From: Desmodus rotundus
Taxonomy: Eukaryota > Chordata > Mammalia > Chiroptera > Phyllostomidae
Assembly (NCBI RefSeq): GCF_022682495.2
Contig: NC_071390.1
Location: 151,628,583 to 151,692,582 of the forward strand
Reading direction: 5' to 3'
DNA length: 64,000 nt
Shown here in pieces: positions 45,987 to 57,941 of this stretch; position 1 is the first letter of the stretch; every line of letters begins with the position of its first letter. The notes beneath the pieces are model-generated. The model worked only from the letters and a program-made list of their open reading frames with translations. It made no database searches and had not been told where the DNA came from. A program made the position numbers and the translations under genes.

Positions 45987-46176
45987 CAGGGTCCAGCACA
46001 AATAACACCCCTTTTTATTACAAGATCTGAAGTATGTAATTCTGTAATATAACAATATCACACTCAAGCACACCATAGAACATTTTAGGTGAAATGTTTA
46101 AAAACTATAAATTAGTACACCCATATTATTACCCTACCAACCACACTCAAGCAGGTGTTACTTCTGCTGGACCCTG
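45987..46176. mobile_element. 190-bp mariner-like MITE with 23-bp terminal inverted repeats
   Basis: Left terminus CAGGGTCCAGCACAAATAAC and right-end complement CAGGGTCCAGCAGAAGTAAC, both continuing ACC: 21 of 23 bases match. TA lies directly before the left terminus, and CATA follows the right, compatible with a decayed TA target duplication. The AT-rich interior has no transposase. The CAGGG start is shared with the MITE at 35578. Confidence 0.85.
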
Positions 46177-46364
46177 CATATTGGGTTTATTTGTTGAAGA
46201 CAAGAAGTTCGCCTTTCTTCCTCTGTTATTCTGCACTCTTATCTCCTCTAACAGCTGTAAAATAGAAATTTATGAAGTCAATATTCATTTGCTTGAATAA
46301 AATATTTGAAAGTTTATATATTGATATTTTAGTGCATGTCATTTATTGTCATCGGCATTATTTA

Positions 46365-47340
46365 TTTAATTAACAAATGTTTATTGTGTGCCTGAGAGCC
46401 AGGAGACGGTGCTGGTGATTATAAATGTAAAGAAGACAGTCTCTACCCTCCTGGAGCTTGCTTTTAATTAGGTAGACAAAACTAAACAAATATTGGATGA
46501 TAAACTCCATGATGAGAAATTAAGTTTAGTTACAGAGTGATGGGTGTTAGTCATTGCAGATAGGGTGGTGGGCAGGGCCTCTTGGGGGAGGTAGCATTTG
46601 TAGTCACCTGAATGAGGGGAGGAAACAAATCCTGCTCAAGGACAGGATTTTACAAGCAAAAGGATTATAAATACATTATCCACTCTCCACGCCGCCCCAC
46701 CCCCCGCCCCCAATGTGGGAATAAGCTTCTTGAACTTGAAGAATAGTGGGAAAGTTGGTGTGGCTAGAATAGAGGAAGGGAAAGGTTAGAAGGCCACGGA
46801 TATTTTTCCACATTTGATGGGAAACTACTGGAGGATTTTGAGCATGGGAGGAGGGAATACATTTATATCCTAAAATGATCACTGTGCTTACTGTGTGGAA
46901 CTTGGGGAATGAGTCGATGCAGGAATATCAGTTAAGAGGGTACTTTAACTGTTTTGGCCAGAGATGATGATGGCTCTGACTGGGGTGGTAGCAGTGGATC
47001 GGAGAGAAAGGTCAGATTTGGGATATGCAGTGTTCTAAAAATAGAGTTGGCAGACCTTGCTGATAGATTGGATGTGAGAGTGTGATGTAAAGAAAGGAAT
47101 AAAAGTGACTGCCAGATTTTTGGCCTGAACAACTAGAAAATGATGCTATTACTTACTGAGGTGCAGTGCCGGGGGTAGGCGGAGATTTAGGGGACTCTAT
47201 TAATACTAAGAGTTGACTCTGCGATCCTAGTAGGTGTCCAAATGGAGAACTGAATTTGTGAGGTTCGTGCTCAGGGGAGAGAGCGAGAGCATAGAGATAC
47301 CATCTGTATGCTGACAAATTCCAAATTTGAATTTAAGGCC
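46365..47340 (-). repeat. LINE2 fragment, antisense, about 1 kb
   Basis: The plus strand is the complement of L2 in order: 'tctctaccctcctggagcttg', 'tgatgggaaactactggagg', 'aaatgatcactgtgcttactg', 'gccagagatgatgatggctc', 'gattggatgtgagagtg'. One of the longer L2 fossils in the window. Confidence 0.8.
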
Positions 47341-47960
47341 TTGAGACTGGGTAAGGTTCCTTAGAAGTAAATGTCAGCAGGGAAGAGGGCAAGAACTGAC
47401 CCTGGGCTCTGACATTTTGAGTTGGGGGGGAAAGGCAGAGGAAGAGAGCCGGCTCATGAGGAAGGGAAGAAGACCGGCAGAGTGTGTCATTTTGCAGTCC
47501 CAGTGAAACGGAGGGAAGTGCTGCTGTAAAGTCAGATGGGGACTGATACTGACCTTCGGGTTTCATGAGGTGCAGAGGCTGTTGGCGACTTTGACTAGTG
47601 CCCTGTGGAGTGGTGGAGGCAGGAAGCCTCAGGGTTGGATGGAAGAAGGAATGGGATTAAGGGAAGGTGTTGAAATACTGAACAGAGACAACTGTGCGGA
47701 GGACTTTTGTTAGAAAAGGGAGCGGAGAAATGCGGCAGTCGCTGACAGTTTTGTTGCTAAGAGAGGTAAAAGTTCTGGTCACCAAGGTTGGAATATGTCC
47801 CCCGCTCCCTGCCCCTCCCCACACGCATATCACCAAGCAGTTCTCCAATACCAGCTGGGTATCCTACAGTTCAGCTCCCATTCTGACACTACCTGGAAAT
47901 AGCATCAGGTCCCACGGGTTAAGGTCTCAGTCCTACAAGACTCCCTCCCCCTCCCCCACT
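47341..47960. other. No gene seen
   Basis: Moderately G+C-rich, may contain further L2 text up to about 47600, but no family assignment is secure and no exon is supported. Confidence 0.4.
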
Positions 47961-47964
47961 TCAG

Positions 47965-48440
47965 ATGACAGTTGAAAACCCAGGTTGTCACCTGTGCTTC
48001 TGACCTACTGGCTACAGATTGGAGGTTCCAACGCCCCCTTCCCTGGGTTCAGTTAATTTGCTGGAGTGACACATAAAACTGGAAGAAACATTTTACTTAT
48101 TTACTAGATGGCCAGTTTAAGCGTGTAAGTCAAACCAGAAAGAGCTGGAAGCCATGGGGAGATCCCCGTCCTCTTCGCACCCCGCCCACTTAGATTTTTA
48201 TGGAGGCGTCATTACCTCACTATGATATTGACCATTGGTGACTGATTCAACCTTCAGCTGCCCCTCCCCTTGAGGGAGGGTGGGACTGAAAGTTCCAACC
48301 CGCTGAATCATGAGGTTGGTGCTCCTGGCAACCAGCCCCCATCCTTAGGTTCAGTTCGAAATTCACCTCCTTAACACAAAAGACACAGAAGGCTCTCATC
48401 ACTTAGGGAATTTCAAGGGTGTTAGGACTTCTGTGTCAGA
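47965..48440 (-). repeat. LTR-like old repeat (ERVL-type, tentative)
   Basis: 'tttatggaggcgtcattacctc', 'gaccattggtgactgattcaacc' and 'ggaatttcaagggtgttagga' are phrases of a common old mammalian ERVL-type LTR. The orientation and subfamily are uncertain. Non-coding. Confidence 0.5.
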
Positions 48441-49860
48441 AATGGACAGAAGACCAAATATATATGTTTCTTATGAATCGCAGTGTCACTGGAGGGCGTT
48501 CTCTTTTCTTTAATGCCGGTGATCTTTACAGTATGTTTGTATGTTGCTGGGCGTGATCCCCCGGGAATGGGGGAAAAGATAGGAGATTTTTGTAACCTTG
48601 AAACCAATATTCTCAGTTTTAAATAGTGGTTTGGAGATGGTGTGTGTTGGGTTGCAGTTTTCTCTACCCCACCCTCTTCAGGGAGCCTTTGTAATTTTTT
48701 AAAAAAATTTTTCTCCTTTTGGCTTGCTTAGTTGTATTGTATATCTTGATAGATTTTTATCTTTCACATTTCTGGTAAGTGGTGATTATTAGGAAGTTGA
48801 ACCAATTGTGTATTAAAAAATGTAAAAGACATGTAACAGAGAATGTTTCCCCAGGCCCATTGTTTACCACAAAAAGGAAACCACTGACTTCTTGTTACAT
48901 CAGTGAAGATAAAATTATTTTGTGAACACAGTACTCCTTTTGTTAGTAACATTTTTCAGACCATGATCAAAAGAAACTACTTTGTGGAAACAATAAGTCA
49001 ATGGGAAATGTGGACTTTTGTTACAAGTGGGGTTCTCTTTAGTGAGAGCCCTTAAAAATCTCATTGCTCGGCATAGCATTTTAAGTTCTTGTAATTGTAG
49101 AGAAAATTTGGTATAATTTAAATTATGAAAAAGATGGTTTAAGCAAGTTGGAATTAGGTATTTAGTTCTTCATTTTTTTTGGAAATGTACTAAAGTTTTA
49201 ATTTTAAGAGAGAGAAGGTAGCAATACAGTAGGGTGGGAATATTTGCTTTCATTCTGAAGCAGAAGGAAGTGCATATTACTGTGAAGGTAGTTAATATTA
49301 TAGTGAGACTATATTTAAGGTACGAGTAGACTATATATCACAACCTCGTATCTTCCCGCCCACTGTAAATGTATGCTTAGTCGAAAAGTCATCAGGTGAA
49401 GCTGGATAAAAACAACAAAATTTAGAGAACATGAGGATGTAACGGTAGATTTGGGCTCACTGGTGATGACCACCCTTCTTGGATCATTGGACTTTTCAGG
49501 TGGGATTTTATCCTCTACCCCTGCCCTTCAATGCCTTCTACCTCCCATCCCTGCTCAAAAAAACTTCTTTCTAATATCTTTGGCAGTAATAAAGTTTCCC
49601 AGTTTTTGAGTAACTAAGCAATGTACCTCAGGACAAACATCTCAGAACAGCAGATTATGTTTAGATTCAAATGTGTGCCACTTCCCCTAGTGTAGTGATT
49701 CTCAACTTCCTTTTTTGGGTGGGGGATCTACATACAATCATGGAGTACATGTTATTCTCCTTTTCCTTTTCCCTCTGTAATTTGAGTCTTCCAAATCTGC
49801 AGAGTTGTGTCATATAATATAGAGTATGTTTAAACCATGTCCTTTGTGTAGTTCTGGAGT
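48441..49860. other. No gene seen; possible hAT terminus at 49692
   Basis: Intron-like. 'tagtgattctcaacttcctttttt' at about 49693 resembles a hAT-type terminus, but no matching right end was found, perhaps because the half-L1 element begins at 49866. Confidence 0.35.
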
Positions 49861-49865
49861 TCTTA

Positions 49866-51640
49866 TTGAAAAGTATTACCCCTCCACTCAGCACCCGCCA
49901 CTCCCTCAGGCAATCCTCCTCCATTGTTTTTGTCCATGGGTCATGTGTATGAGTTCTAAGGCTGCTCCATCTCCTATACTGTACTTTACAATCCCATGGC
50001 TATTCTGTAACTACCTATTTGTACTTCTTAATCCCCTCACCTCTCCACCCATTGCTCCACAGCCCCCTCCCATCTGGCAACCATCAAAACTCTCCACATC
50101 CATGACTCTGTCTTTGTTCTTGTTTGCTTAGTTTTTTAGATTCAATTGTTGATAGATATGTATTTTTGCCATTTTATTGTTCATAGTTTTGATCTTTTTT
50201 ATATTCCTTTACATTTCATATAATAATGGTTTGGTAACAATGAACTTCTCTAGTTTTTTCTTGTCCGGGCAAAAACTTTATCTGCCCTTTGATTCTAAAT
50301 GATAACTTTGCTGGGTAGAGCAGTCTTGGCTGTAGGTCTCTGATTTTCCTGACTTTGAGTATTTCTTGCCAATCCCTTCCAGCCTGCAAAGTTTCTTTAG
50401 AGAAATCAGCTGACAGTCTTGTGGGAACACCCCTGTAGGTAATTACATTAACTTGTTTTCTCTTGCTGCTTTTAAGATTCTCTATTTATCTTTAAACTTT
50501 GACATTTTAATTATGATCTGTCTTGGAGTGGGCCTCTTTGCATCCATCTTGTTTGGTACTGTCTGTGCTTCCTGGACTTGCATGTCTGTTTCCTTCGCCA
50601 AATTAGCAAAGTTTTCTTTCACTATCTTTTCAGACAGATTTCCAATTTCTTGCTCTTTCTATTCTCCTTCTGGCACCCCTATCATGTGGGCATTGGACAT
50701 CTTGAAGTTGTCCTGAAGCTGCTTATACTATCCTGAATTTTTTGGATTCTTTTTTCTTCTTGTTGTTCTGGTTGGTTGTTTTTTGCTTCCTTGTGTTCCA
50801 AATCATTGATTTGATTCTCAGCTTCATCTACTCTATTGTTGTTTCCCTGTAAATTGTTCTTTAATTCAATTAGTGTGCCCTTTGTTTCTGACTGGGTCTT
50901 GTTTATGCGGCTGAGGTCCTCACTAAGTTCCCTGAGCATGCTTAAAACCAGTGTTTTGAACTCTGTATCTGATAGATTGCTTATCGCCACTTCATTTAGC
51001 TCTTTTTCTGGAGTTTTGTTCTGTTCTTTCATTTGGGCCATGATTCTTTGTCTCCTCATTTTGGCAGCCTCCCTATGTTTGTTTCTGTGTACTAGGTAGA
51101 GCTGTTTTGACTCCATGTCTTGGTAGTGTGGCCCAATATAGTAGGTTTCCTGGAAGGTCCAGTGGCACAGCGTCCTCTATCACTCAAGCTGGGGACTTGA
51201 GGTGTGCCCTTTGTATGGGCTGAGTACACCCTTCTCTTGTAATTGAGCCTTGGTTGCTGTTGGTAGATCAATAGGAGGGATTTACCCAGGCCAGTTAGCT
51301 GCAAGTATTGGCTGTGACCACTGACCACCAACCTGTGATGTCTGTGGAGGATCAGCTGTGCAGTGGTGGGGTGGTGGTGCTCTGAAGTGTCTGTAGCTGT
51401 CCACTGGGTGTGCAGGCCTTTGGGTTTCCTGGGGTGGTACAGGCCAAGGTCAGCCCCAAGCTGTGTTTTGCCTGGGGCCACCCTGCATGAGCTATAAAGC
51501 AACGAGATGGCTGCTACTTGTGCTGGGCTTGGAGATTTCAGGCAAAGCCAAGCTGTGAATATAGGTCGGCTGTTGCTAGTGCTGGGGCCTGGGGCCCCCT
51601 GAGGCCAGTTGTTGTTTGTGAGGATTTAGGAAGTTGTCAA
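49866..51640 (-). mobile_element. Half-L1 (HAL1-like) element, copy 2, both ends incomplete
   Basis: Minus-strand order: partial 5' leader (about 51640-51117), ORF1 (51116 to about 50215), then immediately the L1 3'UTR (about 50210-49866), with no ORF2. Its ORF1 and leader are almost identical to copy 3 over long stretches (compare 50700-51240 with 58460-59010). The 3' terminus (the ATTTTATTGATTATG motif seen in copies 1 and 3) and the outermost leader are missing, so no target duplication can be identified. Confidence 0.72.
50215..51116 (-). pseudogene. L1 ORF1 (ORF1p) of half-L1 copy 2, frameshifted
   Basis: Starts at ATG 51116. The first 130 or so codons are open and include the coiled-coil segment with DTEFKTLVLSMLRELSEDLS and AENQINDLEHKEAKNN. 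The frame is lost near 50690, after which decayed RNA-binding and C-terminal domain text continues to about 50215 (for example the complement of 'gagaaatcagctgacagtct'). ORF1p binds L1 RNA as a trimer and acts as chaperone. This copy cannot make a full protein. Confidence 0.85.
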
Positions 51641-51719
51641 GACATTTTGTTTTGCTTTGTATGTCAATTAAAAAAAATATTTACCGAGCACTCCTTTTGA
51701 ATGAACAATAGTAATCACA

Positions 51720-52370
51720 TTTGTTGAGTGATAATCTGTTGGTTATTGTTCTGAGTTTACACTTAATACTTCCATTCTTCTAATACTTGATAATCCTTAC
51801 AAAACAGCCTTGAAGGTGTTACCATTCAGAATCCCAAGGCTCTAAATAAATGATTTTCTGTTTTAAAAATGATTTTAAAGGAATTTCAGTGCATAGGAGT
51901 AAAAGGAGGCCATTCCAGATGGATGAAAGACAGGGGTGTAGGAATGAACAGGATGTGCTTGCACGGAGCAGAGTTCAGCCTGGCTGTAGTTAGAGAACAT
52001 GAGCAGAATGGGCCAACAGTTTATTTCTTTTCATTAGGACCTTGACTTTGAAGCTAATGAATCCCTGGCTTTTATTCTGGAGGCATTTGGAGTACCACTG
52101 TATTACCAAGCCAGGAAGCATTGTAACTTGAGTTGTGTCGTAGGAAGGTGCATCTGGCAGCAATATCAGGTGCATCGGAGTAGTGAGAGGTGAGAGGTAA
52201 GTTAGAATGACCACTTAGAATTCTTTTGAAGTCATTAGTAAGAGTTAGTATTGTAGTGATTGGGGTCAGTGCAAATGACTGGTAATTGAGGATAATCTGA
52301 CAGAGGAGGAAGTAGAGGCACAGGTGTGTGGGAAGAGGGAATAAAGAGGAGTCTGTGGTGCATGAGGGTG
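51720..52370 (-). repeat. MIR scrap then LINE2 fragment, antisense
   Basis: 51720-51860 has antisense MIR-like text ('gttattgttctgagtttacac', 'ccaaggctctaaataaatg'). 51890-52370 has L2 complement text ('ggccattccagatggatgaaag', 'agtgcaaatgactggtaattg'-like). Both are diverged. Confidence 0.45.
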
Positions 52371-52379
52371 GTATCTTTT

Positions 52380-53085
52380 TTATTTATTTTTTTGTAGTGG
52401 TCAGATGTAGATTTAGTTTTCAGTGCTGGCCTCGTAAAACGAGCTTGGGAGTCTTCCCTCCTTTGAATTTTTTGAAATAGTATGAGAAGGGTAAGTGTCA
52501 GTTCTTCTTTGAATGTTTGGTGAAATTCACCTCAATCCAGCCATTCATCCAGTCCAGGAGTTTTGTTTGTTGGGAGGTTTTTGATCACTGCTTTGATTTC
52601 ATTCGTTGTAATCTGTCTATTCAGATTTTCTGATTCAGTCTTGGAAGATTGTATATTTCTAGGAATTTATCCATTTCATTTACATTGTCGAATTTGGTGG
52701 CATATAGTTGTTTGTGATATTTTCTTACAATCCTTTGTATTTCTTTGGTGTCAGTTGTTACTTCTTCACTTTCATTTCTGATTTTATTTGGGCCATGTTT
52801 TTTTCTTGATGAGTCTGTTTAAAGGTTTGTCGATCTTGTTTATCTTTTTAAAGAACCAGCTCTTGGTTTTATTGATCTTTTGTGTTGTTTTTTAGACTCT
52901 GTTTTGTTTATTTCTGCTCTGATCTCATTTCCTTCCTTCTCACGTTTGGCTTTGTTGTTCTTTTTTACAATAAGTTTCTTTAAGTGTAAAGTTAGATTGT
53001 TCAGTTGATTTTTCTTGTTTCTTGAGATAGGCCTACAATGCTATTAATTTCCCTCTTAAGACTGCTTTCGCTGTGTCAAATAGAT
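52380..53085 (-). repeat. L1 ORF2 fragment (endonuclease to RT linker region), antisense
   Basis: 'agctcttggttttattgatc', 'ttgtttatttctgctctgatc' and 'aatccagccattcatccagtcc' in this order are the antisense of L1 ORF2 between the endonuclease and reverse transcriptase. Many stops on the minus strand; fossil. Confidence 0.85.
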
Positions 53086-53089
53086 TTCA

Positions 53090-54010
53090 AAAGAGAATTC
53101 AGAGAGCTTAGGAGCACTGGAAGAGGGAGTTTAGCATCCCTGAATTGAATAGAAGAGTTTACATTAGGCATCCTCTTTCAGTTTAAGAGACTAAGGGTAT
53201 CTGTAGAGATGAATGGACTGATAGGAAGGGACTGCATTGTGTCTGGGAACTTGAAGGGTTCCCTCTTCAACCTCTCGAAGAGGGAACTCACTAGGGTCAA
53301 CCATCACTCAGTTTAGAGTGTGAGATAGAATAATAGCAATTAACAGTAATGTACTTATGTTAGTCTTTTATACAGAGAACTTATATAAGGTTGAGCCTGT
53401 CTCTTAGGCAATATCCTTTGTATAATCTACAAGGAGTTGGGGTGCATAGGCAGAAAATTTGATTAAAATGAGGAATCATAGGAAGCAGACATACTTGGAA
53501 TATTTTATAATTTATAAGTGTATAAGTGGTTATATATCATCAGACTTATGCTGTTTAGCTGAGGACTTCTCTTTAGGATATTTTAAAAGTGACTTGCCTG
53601 TTTCAAAGGGAAACAAGTTTCAGTGACAAAGAACTTTCTTCTTTGTGCTCATATTTTTGACATAATTTGTAACTAAATCTAAATTATAGTAAACACAACT
53701 GGCATAAACAGATTTTGGAAAAAGTAAAATGTACTCTTGGTAAGCATGCAGCTCAATTGTTGGGAGAAAGATGCAATGGTATATCAGAGAGAACTCCCCC
53801 TCCCTCAAAAGGAAATTGAAACTTGGAAGTTGTGGCTTATTCATGGTTTTAGGTTTGTCAAGAGTCTGATTTTATCTTGAATCAATGATATGTTTTCCAT
53901 TGTATAGTATTTTACAAGGTGATGAGGAATAATATGTGAGGTATTGGTTAGTGGTGAAGAAGTTATAGCACTACACACACACACACACGTATATATTAAT
54001 ATAGTCTGCA
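53090..54010. other. No gene seen; short (AC)n at 53974-53988
   Basis: Intron-like sequence with a short CACACA tract; no exon supported. Confidence 0.45.
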
Positions 54011-54014
54011 AATT

Positions 54015-54650
54015 TAAAGCATACTTTTTGAGGTTTTTGTATATTCATAGAATTGTGCAACCATTACCACGATTGAATTTAGAACATTTTTATTATCCTG
54101 CAAAGAAACCATGTACTCATTAACAGTCACTCCCCATCACCTCTTCCCTGACCCTAGTCAACCACTAATCTGTTTTCTCTCTTTACAGAGCTGTTTATTC
54201 TGGACATTTCATATAAATAGAATCATGTAATCCATGGCCTTTTGTGACAGCTGCTTTCACTTAGCAACATGTTAAACTTGTGTATGGTGTAGCATGTATG
54301 TATCAGCACTTCATTACTTTTCATTGAAAAATAATATTCCATTGGAGGAATGTGTCACATTTTATCCATTCATCAGCTGGTGACATTTGTGTGGTTTCTG
54401 CCTTTTGGCTACTACAGATAGTGACACGATGAGCATCCGCGCACATGTTTTGCATGGCTGTATGCTTTGTTTCTCTCGGTGTATACCTGAGAGGGGAATT
54501 GCTGGGGAATGTCTGACCTTTGAAGACCTGCCAGGCTTTTCCAAAGTGGCTGTCCCATTTTACATTTCCACCAGCAGTGTGTGGGGGTTCGAAAGTCATA
54601 CACTTGTCAACACTTACTATCTCTCTTCTTGATTATAGCTATGCTAGTGG
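54015..54650 (-). repeat. Old L1 ORF2 C-terminus and 3'UTR, antisense
   Basis: Plus-strand order: 'agaattgtgcaaccattacc', 'gtcaaccactaatctgttttc', 'ctggacatttcatataaatag', 'aattgctggggaatgtctgac', 'catttccaccagcagtgtg'. The minus strand retains THCWWKCKMGQPLWKSL, the ORF2 C-terminal motif, broken by frameshifts. Confidence 0.88.
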
Positions 54651-54654
54651 GCAT

Positions 54655-56260
54655 ATATATATTTTTAAAGTGATTTTATTTTTCTGACTATAACAGTAAC
54701 TAATGCCCTTTGTAGATGTTTTGGAAAATACAGAGAAGCATAAAAGAGAAAAATCACTTTTTTCAATCACTATTTAGAAATAATACTTAGTGGGGTTTTT
54801 TCATGTCTTAATGTAATTAGAAAATATGGCTGAAATTACATACGATTTTGAGTCCAGCCTTTGTTTTGGTTAACAGCATTTCCCCACGTTATTTTAAAAT
54901 TGTCTTTTAATAATATCCTATTAAAGAATACCTGTTCTGTTCTCTTTTCTTTTGTGTTCTTATTTTTGTAATTTAGTTTTTCAATTTACAGTTGGTTCAG
55001 AAGAGTGGGGAGAAAGTAGGAATAAATATTTGTGGTTAATGTAACCATGTTTAACTAGAAGTTCTAGGGTAACTGTGGTCTAATATTGCATCTAATGAGT
55101 AAATCATAATTTAGTTAACTGTTTTCCAATTTTGAACATTTAGCTTTCTTACCATTTTTAAATAAATAATGTTGTATAAAATTTGTGTATAAAATTCTGT
55201 GCATTTTTAGTTCACAGAAGTGTAATTACTGGGTCAATAGCTATGAATATTTTAAAGATCCTTGTTACCTTTTGACAAATTGCTTTTCATGATGGTTGTC
55301 AAATTTACGTTTCTTTAGCAATGTATATGTGTGCCTTTTTAAGTGTACCCTCTCTAGCAGTAAGTTGAGTTTTGAGGTCACTCGAGCAGGGACTTTTCAG
55401 TGGCGTTCTCTGATGTATGTGGTGCTGGCACAAAGTAGGCATAGTAGGCACCGAATACATCTGAATTGCTTCCAGTAGGAAAGAGAAGTTTTTTCCTGAG
55501 GGTCGAGAAAATAATTGCCTTGTGATTGTCCAGGCAAGTAGCCTTGTTATACCGATCACATTACAGCTTATGTTTTTATGAAAAAGGAATGAAAATAAAA
55601 ATCAACCATATTTGGGGAAATTGTCTTCAATTGAATTTTGTTTGAACATTTACATGTTTCAGACATCAGAGTGACACGTTGAGAAGTCTTACTCCTACCC
55701 GTTTCCTTACTGTTCTTTGTAGGTAACCATTTTTACTATTTTCTTAGTATCTTACAGTGCTTTTAAAATAAATATTAACAAAAAAGAATAGTGTAATTTC
55801 CCTCTCCCCCTGTTTTAAAACATAGAATGTAACATACCATATATGTAAGTGTATACATGTAAATATATATACATCCTATACATCTGTTGTATGTATAGGA
55901 TGTATATGTGTGTGTGTATATATATCTGTACCTTGTTTATTATTCTGGTGATCTTTTCATAGAAGAACACAAAGTACTTTCTCATTCATTTTTGCAGCTG
56001 CATGATATTCTTACGGTTGTATCATAGGTGACATTACCAATGCTTGTGGGTTGTTTTCGGTGGTTCACTTTTACAGATAATCCCACGATAATCTTGCTGT
56101 AAACTTTATTTTGTGAGTGTGCAGTTAAAATATATCCATAGAAGAATTTCCCAGAAGGGTTGTTAAGTCAAAGGAGAAATGCATTCTTAATTTTGTAGAC
56201 ACTGCCACTACTACCAGCAATGGAGAGTGCTTATGTCTTGGGATGCTTTTTGAAAGACAG
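54655..56260 (-). repeat. Degraded old L1 3' sequences, antisense (tentative)
   Basis: Segments such as 'ttcacagaagtgtaattactgggtcaa' (55212-55238) and 'gaagaatttcccagaagggttg' near 56140 look like heavily diverged antisense L1 3' ends, perhaps two separate insertions. Much of the stretch cannot be assigned. Confidence 0.4.
55867..55907. repeat. Perfect 17-bp inverted repeat with 7-base loop
   Basis: ATATACATCCTATACAT (55867-55883) pairs perfectly with 55891-55907 across the loop CTGTTGT. It is flanked by TA/TG repeats. It may be a palindrome formed by slippage or the remnant of a very short MITE. Confidence 0.9.
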
Positions 56261-56687
56261 GTAGTTCTAGGGTCGTTACTACCTCGAGGCCCACCATGTG
56301 CACGGACGGCTCTACGTACTGTGGGAGCGCTCTCAGGACGATGGCCCCGTGTCATCAAGAAACAGGCTTAGAAGTTTGGGTGTTTAGAGGGTGAGGAAAT
56401 TCATCATGTACTTGAGAAAGATGTTATGGGTGGTGACAAAAAAATTTAAATTAGAACCTTCCAAAGATGAATTTCTATTTTCTTGCTTTCTCTCTCCAGG
56501 TAGATTCTTTCCCGATATGGTTGAGATTTTTTTTTTTTTAAATAAGTAAATTCTTGACCAAAGTCTCCATTATAAAACTAATTTTAATAATATGTTACAT
56601 GTAACTGCTAAAATGTAACAACTTTTGTTCTAAACATTTCTGTTACTAACTAATAACCAACCATATTTTTTTCTTTTTCCCCTCCAG

Positions 56688-56857
56688 CCTTTACCGTTCC
56701 GTGTTCTGCTGTGTACATGGTGAACCACTGCAGCTTTGCCCCGGTGAGCCCACTTGCGTGCCTACAAAGTACCAGATTGAAAAAGCTTCTAGATGGATCC
56801 TTTCCAAATTTGGTGTCTTTTCTACAAACTCTGTGCCTCAACAACCCTTTCTAAGTG
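56688..56857 (+). other. Candidate 170-nt exon, gene unknown, two open frames
   Basis: A strong polypyrimidine tract and acceptor (TTTTTTTCTTTTTCCCCTCCAG-type, AG at 56686-56687) precede it, and a strong donor (AGTG|GTAAGG) follows. Frame A (one leading base) is open throughout and includes YRSVFCCVHGEPLQLCPGEP and EKASRWILSKFGV. Frame B (two leading bases) is open until a TAA at the very end and contains an ATG. G+C content exceeds that of the flanking sequence. I do not recognise either peptide. It is the best exon candidate in the window outside the CpG island, but could be a non-coding RNA exon. Confidence 0.4.
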
Positions 56858-56859
56858 GT

Positions 56860-57925
56860 AAGGATATGTACTTAAAAAAATAATAGAAATTTGTAAAACA
56901 ATTTATGGACTGTCTTCTCCTATTTTATACCTTCTCTTTTTACATGTGAGTAATACTTGCACTTATTTTTTGCTAATTAAAAAAATCACATCTCAAAATA
57001 GTAACATTAAGTTTTTCAAGGCTTCAAAACCTCATTTCCATATTATGTTCTGGGTACAGTGTAATATGTATTATCTATGAAGAATAACTATAAAAATATG
57101 CGAACAACTTTATGTGCTTGTGCTTTATATACCCTGTCATCCTTTAGTGTCAGGCTGAGGTTGGACTTGCCATTTCCTCTCTATTTGGGTATTTGAATAC
57201 ATTGGGTCAAGAACACCCTCTGCCTAGCAATGGTAGATCACGCACACATTTGTGGAGATGAGAAAGAGGTGCAATGCCCACTCTTCTTTTTATAGCGCGG
57301 CACTACGTGTGCCTTTCCACATTCCAGCAAAGACACTAGTTAGCCAACATGTTTTTGAACATCTCTGAGATTTACTGAGAACACATTTGGGGGAGGTGGC
57401 ACAGAGGAGTAAAATTGAGGAGAACAAATTGCCTAAATTGGAGAACTCTAAAATACAGTTAATTGAAGTAAACTCATTTTGAGTGCTAGTCAACAAATAT
57501 TTACCAAATGCCTGCTGATTATGAATGAAAATATATAAGGACATTTAGCATTTTAAGGGAGTAGATCACCGAATGGAAGCCATGGTGTTAGGTGAGGACT
57601 CAAGGCAAGGGAGGTCGAGGGAGGTGTGGTGTGCATTTTAGGTCTAGTTCCGATGGTTAATGAACTGCGTTGTGTTCCTGAGAACCAGTTAATTAGCCTT
57701 AGTAGACCTCGCTTTTCTCATCTCTAAAATGAATGAAGTAAACTGAATGATTTATAAGGGCTCTTTGGTGTTTTCATACACCTAACACTTTATGACCATA
57801 ATGAACAAAGCGATAGGTTTTTTTTTTTTTTTCTTTTTGAGGATAACTTTTTTTTCCTAATGTATCTTACAGAGATATTTTTAGATTCTTTTCTTTAAAT
57901 TGTGGGGTTAGAATAAGATCCTCAC
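56860..57925. other. No gene seen; MIR-like scrap near 57660-57770
   Basis: 'ctcgcttttctcatctctaaaatg' near 57708 resembles the MIR 3' core in sense. Otherwise intron-like with a T-run at 57817-57832. Confidence 0.4.
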
Positions 57926-57941
57926 TATCAGAACATTTTTC

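Noticed and set aside
50682..51116. 144-codon minus-strand frame as a possible host gene
   Set aside because: The coiled-coil and NQINDLEHKE-type text identify it as L1 ORF1p of the half-L1 element.
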